From: Paenibacillus contaminans
GTDB taxonomy: Bacteria > Bacillota > Bacilli > Paenibacillales > NBRC-103111
Direction: 5' to 3'
Assembly: GCF_003285015.1 (NCBI RefSeq)
Contig: NZ_QMFB01000017.1
Span: 1 to 64,000, forward strand
DNA: 64,000 nucleotides
Below, one piece after another: positions 54,385-61,207 of the stretch. The translations under genes and the position numbers were made by a program. Each line of letters begins with the position of its first letter. The first letter of the stretch is position 1. The notes under the pieces are model-generated. The model did no database searches and was not told where the DNA came from. It was given only the letters and a program-made list of their open reading frames with translations.

Positions 54385-55047
54385 ATGAGTGAAGATTCTT
54401 TCTTTTGGAAGGAGCTGCTGGCATGGTATTCTGAGAATGGCCGTCATCACTTTCCTTGGCGAAATACGAAAGATCCTTATCGAATATTATTAGCAGAGTT
54501 TCTGCTTCAGCAAACCCACGTACGTAAAGTTGAGGAAGTGTATAAACAGCTGCTACTTAAATATCCTAACATAAGTGAACTAGCAAGGGCTAATATTGAA
54601 ACAGTGGAAGAAATCATTGCTCCTATTGGGCTAAGATATCGTGCAGAAAGACTAATAAAAACAGCTGAGATAATCTGCAGTCAGCATTACGGTAACGTAC
54701 CAAATGAGTATAACGAGCTAAGAAAGTTACCTGGAATCGGTGATTATATTGCAAATGCTGTACTGTGCTATGCTTTTGACAAGCCGGTTGTTCCAATCGA
54801 TACGAATGTTATTCGGCTCTTTACGAGATATTTCGGTTATACATCAAAGAATCCTAGACCTCGAATGGACAAAGAGTTAGCATCCCAAATTAGAGCTCAC
54901 TTTAAGGGGATGGATTGTACAAGAGACGCTAATTTAGCAGTGCTCGATTTTGCAGGATTGATTTGTACCGCTAAAAATCCACATTTAACAATATGCCCAT
55001 TATCAAAGTACTGTCTTGATTTTATTACGCTAAGCGAGAACGTATAA
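54385..55047 (+). CDS. MIG-like T:G mismatch DNA glycosylase
   Basis: A 220-residue HhH-GPD glycosylase. ATG 54385 is preferred (ggtgat upstream) over ATG 54373. FPWRNTKDPYRILLAEFLLQQT opens the domain. The hairpin LPGIGDYIANAV has Tyr121 where endonuclease III has Lys and MutY has Ser, and PIDTNVIRLFTRYFGY carries catalytic Asp139. Tyr plus Asp is the signature of MIG-type thymine glycosylases, which repair T:G mismatches from deaminated 5-methylcytosine and are often encoded beside C5 methyltransferases, as here. The Fe-S loop is C-x6-L-x2-C-x5-C: the second of four cysteines is leucine, so the cluster may be absent or altered. It is transcribed alone after the AIPR terminator. Confidence 0.85.
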   Translation: MSEDSFFWKELLAWYSENGRHHFPWRNTKDPYRILLAEFLLQQTHVRKVEEVYKQLLLKYPNISELARANIETVEEIIAPIGLRYRAERLIKTAEIICSQHYGNVPNEYNELRKLPGIGDYIANAVLCYAFDKPVVPIDTNVIRLFTRYFGYTSKNPRPRMDKELASQIRAHFKGMDCTRDANLAVLDFAGLICTAKNPHLTICPLSKYCLDFITLSENV

Positions 55048-55152
55048 CAACTATCTTCACAAAACAATGTCGATTGGTTCTTGTATATGACACATTGAGG
55101 GAATTATATAAATATCTTTTGTCTATAGGCCTTGCTTTCTGACCAATAAAAC

Positions 55153-55188
55153 AAAAAGTGCTGGCAAATTTCGGCCAACACATTTTTA
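55153..55188. terminator. Bidirectional terminator between convergent genes
   Basis: aaaagtgctggc pairs with ggccaacacatttt with one mismatch around aaatttc, with A and T runs on both sides. It fits the convergent ends of the glycosylase and second Z1 genes. Confidence 0.65.
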
Positions 55189-55262
55189 GGAATAATAAGT
55201 TGTTATCTTTGGATTATTAATCATTTCTTACAGTCAGTTCATTTTTAGCTAACATACTCGTA

Positions 55263-57293
55263 CTAGATGTTAGCTAGATTAAACAAGATATTTTTAGAGT
55301 TATCAGGAAATTTAAATAAGGGAATCCAAAATGGTTCTTTTTCCCACTTGGCCCCTGTAATTCGAACCATTATCAACAATGGTTTGTTCTTGTCAACATT
55401 ATTTTCTATTATTTCAGAAACATTACTGTTGTTACCTGATAAGACTGCACCGATTCCTTCTTTATGTTTGCTCTTGCCAATATTGCTGTCCAAAATATAT
55501 AAAAATTGAACTTTGTCCGACGAATTTCTTTCATACCATGAAATATATTGAATGATTATCTTCGAGCGCCATCCTCCTGATGATAGTATTGGTACGTTGT
55601 TAATTAATTCTGTTGCGAATGACGTTTCCACTGTATACACTTTTTTGGGATCTTTACATTTATTAAGTATTAATTGGTTAATGTGCCTTGTTACATTTTC
55701 TATATGGTTTTTACGATATTCAGGTTGTTTAGGGAAATAAGTAGATCCCGCTTTATATGCTCCTACTGAAGTAGGTATTACGTTTGGGCGTGTAGGTTTT
55801 ATAACATTTAAGTCTAGATATAAAGTGTCTTTTTCCTGTTTCGCATTGATTATTTCCCTTTGTGTTTGATCATGAATGCTAATTTCCTCAAAAAGTTCAG
55901 CCAACTCATCAGGTATAAAAATCCTCGTAACATCTAAATCATTTGATCTGTAACCACACATTCTAGCGTGTTGAAGCAGCGTGTCCACTTGCGGTGAGGA
56001 TGAGTTTCTACCATAATAAGTGGTCAATAATCTAGGGATGGTGAGCCCTCGTCCTAATTTGTTTCCGCCTATTAGTATATTATATTTTTTAGAGGATTTA
56101 ATCTCACTATGGGAAGACGAATTAATTATCATAACGTTAAAGCTAGTTATATTTCTACGCAGGGTTGTTATAACTACATCAAAGTTAGGACAGTTATTTG
56201 GGTACGTAGTTTTTATATCTTTGTAGCACTCAAATAACACATCAAGGTAAGCTTTTGAATCTCTTGAGCTATCTTCTTGAATAGATAGATACAGTTCTGT
56301 TTTGAATATATCAACTAATTTTTTTATCTTCTCATGTATTTTTTGAAATGGGCTTATATGATAAAGGTACGAGTAATGCATTTTTGAAGGATCTTGCTTA
56401 AGTTCGTTGTCTTCAATGATTTTTATTGTTGCTGCCACCATAAAAGAACAAAGTGACTTGAGCATCCCTTTAGGTATAATTAGCCCATTTTCCGTTTCAT
56501 CAGAATGAATTAGGTGCTCAATCTCGGTAATATTTACAGGCCTAACTATTTGTTTCCGATGCGTAGAAAAAAAAGTATCGATCCCTATATAGCCATCACT
56601 ATCTTCTGGCATCACAATAAATTCAGGTGAAAGGCCACTATCTCTATCCTGTAAAATTATTGCTTGGGGAGTAGCGGTTACCTGTAAATAAAGATAGAGC
56701 CTCAACTTTTTACTAAGTTCTAACAATTGTTTATTTATGCTGCTGGGAGGACTATTTTCTAACCGCTGATTGGTGTTTAATCCAATTGCATCAGCCTCAT
56801 CGTCTACGACTATGGTTGGTAAATTATGTACATCATAGTCTTGTATGAACTCTAATAGTTTATTCAAGTCACTAGGATGCTTTTTGCAGACCAAAAGAAC
56901 ACCCTCGTTTTTTAATACCTCTTTTATAAATAAGGGACTCTCATTATTAATTGTAGAAATGTCTTTAGTTAATATACCTTCATATGAATCGTCAGCTCGC
57001 TCAAGTGTTTGATTTTGTAGTACGGTATTATTATCTGTTAATACAATGAAAAGTTTGTATCCGTTATCAGCTGCTATTGCTATACACATATTAATAATAT
57101 TTGTTTTACCACTCTGAATCAATCCATAGAGAAGACCAAAACTTTTTCCCTCTTCATTACTAGGCTCTGGGGCCTTTATCATAATTTCCTTTGCAGTTTT
57201 TAATACTGATTTTGCCGCATCTTCTGATCCTGTATCTATTTCAATAAATTTAGAACAATGCTTGACGTTTACACCATCTAAATTAATTACCAT
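55263..57293 (-). CDS. Second Z1-domain ATPase
   Basis: A 676-residue, shorter Z1 protein. P-loop GLLYGLIQSGKTNIINM (about 53-69), TIVVDDEADAIGL (about 165), LQVTATPQAIIL, and the signature LIGGNKLGRGLTIPRLLTTYYGR with HARMCGYRSNDLDVTRIF. It is only distantly related to the Z1 protein at 48684 outside the motifs, so it is not a local duplicate. ATG 57293 is divergent from the HD-GHKL gene, with a spacer of about 60-110 bp holding both promoters. As the other Z1 works with a GHKL ATPase, this one probably works with the divergent HD-GHKL protein. Confidence 0.87.
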   Translation of the reverse strand: MVINLDGVNVKHCSKFIEIDTGSEDAAKSVLKTAKEIMIKAPEPSNEEGKSFGLLYGLIQSGKTNIINMCIAIAADNGYKLFIVLTDNNTVLQNQTLERADDSYEGILTKDISTINNESPLFIKEVLKNEGVLLVCKKHPSDLNKLLEFIQDYDVHNLPTIVVDDEADAIGLNTNQRLENSPPSSINKQLLELSKKLRLYLYLQVTATPQAIILQDRDSGLSPEFIVMPEDSDGYIGIDTFFSTHRKQIVRPVNITEIEHLIHSDETENGLIIPKGMLKSLCSFMVAATIKIIEDNELKQDPSKMHYSYLYHISPFQKIHEKIKKLVDIFKTELYLSIQEDSSRDSKAYLDVLFECYKDIKTTYPNNCPNFDVVITTLRRNITSFNVMIINSSSHSEIKSSKKYNILIGGNKLGRGLTIPRLLTTYYGRNSSSPQVDTLLQHARMCGYRSNDLDVTRIFIPDELAELFEEISIHDQTQREIINAKQEKDTLYLDLNVIKPTRPNVIPTSVGAYKAGSTYFPKQPEYRKNHIENVTRHINQLILNKCKDPKKVYTVETSFATELINNVPILSSGGWRSKIIIQYISWYERNSSDKVQFLYILDSNIGKSKHKEGIGAVLSGNNSNVSEIIENNVDKNKPLLIMVRITGAKWEKEPFWIPLFKFPDNSKNILFNLANI

Positions 57294-57401
57294 TTTCTAA
57301 ACCCCAATCATATTTTTCTTTAATCTTATAGTATCCACATAATATATTATATGCTAAAATTCCAGTTAATAACATATAAAGTCAAGATGGAGATGCTAAT
57401 A

Positions 57402-59810
57402 ATGGTAGTCGTAGAACCTAGAGATAGTTTTTCACTAGCTCTGTCGGAATCAAAATTTTATAATAGATTGTCAGAGATAAGTTCTAAAAATCACGCGGTG
57501 ACTCAGCTTCTTTCTTTAGTTGAGGAAAGTTGCTTAGATGCATATCAAAGAACAAAGTCAATTATTAAATACATGAAAGAGTATACTCTACATGATGGGG
57601 ATCATCTGTTTAATGTGTTACGTCTAATGGAAATATTGGTACCTGAGGAGTTGTTTCTAAAGCTCACCCCACTTGAATTAGCTTTATTTATCTTAAGTGC
57701 CTTTTACCATGATATTGGTATGGCTCCAGATGAAAATGATGTGTTGATATGGGTTGGGGCGATTGACGAAAAAGAATTAAAACCGGAACAGTTAAAGTTG
57801 AAAAAAGATTATGTAAGATTTTGTGCCGCGAAACCAAGTCTGCATCAAAAAATTAATTATTTGAAATCAATCGGTAAAGATGCCCAATCACAAGTTTTGG
57901 AAGGTTATCGCCTATCAGAATGGATACGAACCACTCACGCAACGAGAGCAGCACAAGTTGTTAGAGCTATGACAGACAAGCTTGTGTACAAAGATACTAA
58001 TTTTGCAGAAGTATTAGCAATAATCTGTCAAAGCCATAATGAAAATAATATATATATTCTTCAAAAACAAGAAGTTCTAAATACTTGCTTGCTTGTTGGA
58101 AGTGATGAATTTGTCAATTGTGCTTATATAGCTATTATTTTGCGGTTGGCAGATGTTCTCGATTTTGATGCTAAACGTGCACCAAAAGTCTTGTTTGAGC
58201 ATTTGGGTGTAAGAGATCCAATAAGCTTACAAGAGTGGAAGAAACATCGTGCAATTGAGGCATGGGTGATTAACAAGCATAAGATACTATTCTCTGCTTC
58301 TTGTACCCATCCTGCAATTGAAAAATCAATAAGAGACTTTTGCACGTACATAGAGCAAGAATTAAATACTTGTAATAAAGTGCTCGAAAAACTCACGTAT
58401 CTTTCTGGCATGGAGGAACGAAAAAGGTTATATCATGTTAATGCGGCTAATAACGTAGATACATCCCAGATCAGACCCGCCTATAGAGATGGTAAACCTC
58501 TGTATGACTATGAAGACATTACATTCAGTCTGAATCAGTACAAAATTATTGAGCTTCTTATGGGAACCAATCTATACGGTAACTCTATGTATGCATTAAG
58601 GGAATTGATTCAAAATGCTGTAGACACTTGTAGACTCAGGATAGTTAAGCAAAGACATTGGCAAGTGCCATATTCTCCTCTGATTACTGTGAAGTTTTAT
58701 AAGGAAAATGGTGTTGATGTTCTAGAAATAGAAGATAACGGAATGGGAATGGACAAGGATATCTTAATTAAATATTTCTCGCAAGTTGGAACCTCATATT
58801 ACCGTTCATTTGAGTTCTTGGAGGATATGGCGGAACTATCCGAGGAATTTTCACCAATATCAAAGTTTGGAATTGGATTCCTATCGTCATTTATGATAGC
58901 TGATTCTGTAGAGATAAAAACAAATCGCTTGTATAAAGCCTATAAATCAGCTGATAATGGAATGTTAATTAGCATACAGGAGGCTACTGGATTTTTTCAT
59001 ATAAAAAATATCGAGTTAGATCAACCGGGAACACATGTGAAGATGATTCTTAAGGAAAATCATCCTTTAGGAAATACAAATGATATTGAGGAAAGCTCCA
59101 CTCTACTGAACTCAATAAGAGGTATCGTTCGCCATCTTGATATTCCTATACTAATAGAAACGGATAATTTTAGAGTTGAATTGCAACCTACTGATTTTGA
59201 TGTTGAATTTGGTGTAGGACAAATTGAGAACATTCTTACATTTGACTTTTATTTAAATGGTGAGTTTGATGGTTTAAATGGACTTGTTAAATGCATTTTC
59301 CTATCCGATGGAGAAAATATAGTTAACTATGTCGAGCAACCAGTACAACAATTTACTTCTAACGGTAGCGATCTAACATATAAGAGTAAGTTAGTGTTGC
59401 AACCAGGAGCAATTATTCAAGAAACGGAATTTATTGAAAATACTAATAGGGCCCTTGTAAAAAACTTTGGTTACTTGACAATGGAGGGCATTAGTATAGC
59501 TGGAGATATTTTATCGAAAATACAGTTACCTTTTCCGATACATTTTGATATTGAATTAACGAAAGACATGACTGTAAATTTAACTGCTTCAAGAAACGAG
59601 ATTATTTTAGATGAAAAATGGTACCATTTAATTGAGTCAATATCACACGTTTTGGCGAAAAGATTAGTAGAACGATTGGATAGTAATGAAAAGATTATTA
59701 TGTTGGTTGAGGCATTAAAGGGGGTTGCTGAAAGTGAGCGCATTATTAACAACATAAGAGAGCAACTTGAGATAAAGGTAATAGACGAAGCTAGAAAGCT
59801 GTTTAATTAA
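57402..59810 (+). CDS. HD-domain/GHKL (HSP90-like) ATPase fusion
   Basis: An 802-residue protein; the frame opens at 57351, but ATG 57402 has a better ribosome binding site (gatggag). Residues about 40-310 are an HD-type metal-dependent hydrolase: TLHDGDHLFNVLRL (about 61), SAFYHDIGM (about 101), ICQSHNE and LRLADVLDFDAK provide the H, HD, H and D ligands. Residues about 390-600 are a GHKL ATPase: YALRELIQNAVDTCR, LEIEDNGMGMDKD and FGIGFLSSFMIAD. The C-terminus resembles the HSP90 middle domain. HD could cut a nucleotide or nucleic acid under ATPase control. It is divergently paired with a Z1 ATPase. Confidence 0.82.
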   Translation: MVVVEPRDSFSLALSESKFYNRLSEISSKNHAVTQLLSLVEESCLDAYQRTKSIIKYMKEYTLHDGDHLFNVLRLMEILVPEELFLKLTPLELALFILSAFYHDIGMAPDENDVLIWVGAIDEKELKPEQLKLKKDYVRFCAAKPSLHQKINYLKSIGKDAQSQVLEGYRLSEWIRTTHATRAAQVVRAMTDKLVYKDTNFAEVLAIICQSHNENNIYILQKQEVLNTCLLVGSDEFVNCAYIAIILRLADVLDFDAKRAPKVLFEHLGVRDPISLQEWKKHRAIEAWVINKHKILFSASCTHPAIEKSIRDFCTYIEQELNTCNKVLEKLTYLSGMEERKRLYHVNAANNVDTSQIRPAYRDGKPLYDYEDITFSLNQYKIIELLMGTNLYGNSMYALRELIQNAVDTCRLRIVKQRHWQVPYSPLITVKFYKENGVDVLEIEDNGMGMDKDILIKYFSQVGTSYYRSFEFLEDMAELSEEFSPISKFGIGFLSSFMIADSVEIKTNRLYKAYKSADNGMLISIQEATGFFHIKNIELDQPGTHVKMILKENHPLGNTNDIEESSTLLNSIRGIVRHLDIPILIETDNFRVELQPTDFDVEFGVGQIENILTFDFYLNGEFDGLNGLVKCIFLSDGENIVNYVEQPVQQFTSNGSDLTYKSKLVLQPGAIIQETEFIENTNRALVKNFGYLTMEGISIAGDILSKIQLPFPIHFDIELTKDMTVNLTASRNEIILDEKWYHLIESISHVLAKRLVERLDSNEKIIMLVEALKGVAESERIINNIREQLEIKVIDEARKLFN

Positions 59811-59880
59811 AATAAACTTGAAAGATACATTGTAAAGTTAATATTTCCGTTATTTTGTGGATACAAACCGTGACCATCTA

Positions 59881-59914
59881 TTGTTGACGACTTGTTGACG
59901 AATATCGTCAACAA
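59881..59914. promoter_or_regulatory. Triple half-site: direct repeat plus 23-bp palindrome
   Basis: ttgttgacga occurs at 59881-59890 and again at 59892-59901, followed by ata and its exact inverse tcgtcaacaa at 59905-59914. It lies in the 306-bp gap between converging genes and is not beside an obvious promoter. It could be a regulator operator, an iteron or a recombination site. The only regulator nearby is the XRE protein at 60117. Confidence 0.55.
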
Positions 59915-60041
59915 TCATAAAAACAAAAACAAAACGAACAATACACTATGGATAAAACCCTTATATATTAAAGGTTTTATCCAATTAACACAGAATCCAA
60001 ACAACTCCCACATGTTCCCGCATACAGTACATATAAAAAAG

Positions 60042-60080
60042 GGCTATACATAAGAGTCTTTACTCTTATGTATAGCCTCC
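60042..60080. terminator. Bidirectional terminator, 15-pair stem
   Basis: ggctatacataagag pairs perfectly with ctcttatgtatagcc around tcttta, with an A run before it. It serves the HD-GHKL gene and/or the XRE gene. Confidence 0.85.
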
Positions 60081-60116
60081 AATTAAAATCTTATCGTTCT
60101 GATAGAGTGAACCTCT

Positions 60117-60473
60117 TTACTTGTTATTATCAATTGTGTGTACTATTTCTTTCGTAATATTATGAATCATTTTAACTTCACTAAGACTTCGTTCAAGCAA
60201 CATCTTCTTATGCACTTCAATAATCGTTTCCTTCTCCAAATGCTGCTCATCTATATCAATATCTCTGAAATCAAATAACTCATAAAGCGTGATCCCAAGA
60301 GCTTTCACGATTTTATCTAACGTCTCCATAGAGACATTAACCAATCCTCGTTCAATTTCTCCAATGTAACCTTGGGAAATTTGCATTTTCTCGCCTAACT
60401 CGGCCTGAGTTAGGCCTTTTTCTTTTCTAAGTTGTCTGATCCGGTTCCCGAGTAAAGTTATGAACTCCGACAA
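60117..60473 (-). CDS. XRE-family transcriptional regulator
   Basis: A 118-residue SinR/Xre-type repressor with a helix-turn-helix at about 5-60: LLGNRIRQLRKEKGLTQAEL, EKMQISQGYIGEIERG and NVSMETLDKIVKALGITLYELF. The C-terminal 45 residues are helical (KETIIEVHKKMLLERSLSE), perhaps for dimerisation. The frame opens at 60512, but TTG 60473 has the best ribosome binding site (ggggtgat); GTG 60482 is an alternative. It is divergent from the small membrane protein gene. Single-HTH regulators of this sort often control mobile or defence modules; its operator may be the repeat at 59881. Confidence 0.85.
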   Translation of the reverse strand: MSEFITLLGNRIRQLRKEKGLTQAELGEKMQISQGYIGEIERGLVNVSMETLDKIVKALGITLYELFDFRDIDIDEQHLEKETIIEVHKKMLLERSLSEVKMIHNITKEIVHTIDNNK

Positions 60474-60620
60474 TGGAATCACCCCATTTCCAGAGTAAGT
60501 AAACCCAATCAATAGTTGAACGGCGCAATAACGTTTATTAATATTAAAATATATGTTAAAGTGGTTATTGAAATAGTATTGACTATTTTAGTCCTTCTTA
60601 TACATAAAGGAGTGCTGGAA

Positions 60621-60803
60621 ATGAACCCGGATTATTCATGGATAATAGCAGTAGTCATGGTTCTTGGATTTATATTGTTTTGCTTTCTGGAGGTACGGTC
60701 TAGAGATAGGGCCGAAAAAGAACTTCTTGGCAAGAATCGAACCGCCTCCAAATCGACTAATAAACACGAAGAACAGAAGAATGAGAGGCAAGACGTTAAC
60801 TAG
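60621..60803 (+). CDS. Small single-pass membrane protein
   Basis: A 60-residue protein: one membrane segment (about 7-23, WIIAVVMVLGFILFCFLEV) followed by a charged cytoplasmic tail rich in Lys/Glu/Asn. ATG 60621 has a good ribosome binding site (aaaggag). The frame is open to 60516, but without a site. No family is recognised. It is the last gene before base composition returns to that of the host, divergent from the XRE regulator. Confidence 0.6.
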   Translation: MNPDYSWIIAVVMVLGFILFCFLEVRSRDRAEKELLGKNRTASKSTNKHEEQKNERQDVN

Positions 60804-60823
60804 CAGGTCAGTTTTCACGGTAG

Positions 60824-61207
60824 TATGCTTTTCCTGCCTCCCTCCTCCCCCACTCCCACATCGGCTTCCGCGTTCGGGACGCGGTTTGTTTCTACATCAT
60901 CTACAACCAGCGGTTCGGTTTGATGCCGGAGGAGCGGGCGTTTGACCTGCAGCTGCTGCAAAAGATTTTGCCGCGCATCCAAGGGAGCAGCCAGTCGGTG
61001 AAGCGGGTGTTGGTGGAGTTGATGCTGATGTGCTTGGGCCAGAAGAAAAATGTCGAGGAGCTGGTCAACGACGCGTCGGACCTGTACAAGCCATGGCGGC
61101 GGTACGCGGATGCGCCACAGGCGGTCTACCCGCAAAGCGCCCGCAAAATAGCCTATATGCTTCGGAGGTTGGAGGATGATGGATTCACCTCGTTCTGGAT
61201 CTCTTAA
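60824..61207 (+). pseudogene. 5'-truncated McrB-like ATPase gene (C-terminal 127 codons)
   Basis: The frame is open from just after a stop at 60821 to TAA 61207 but has no plausible start at its left end. The residues from about 60848 on (HIGFRVRDAVCFYIIYNQRF, then FDLQLLQKILPRIQGSSQSV) match the C-terminal end of McrB-type AAA+ restriction motors. The P-loop, Walker B and N-terminal DNA-binding parts are missing. The break coincides with the right edge of the AT-rich island. It overlaps the DUF2357 gene by 32 bases, the usual McrB-McrC type coupling. An internal TTG (60920) could start a short peptide, but not an active motor. Confidence 0.75.
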
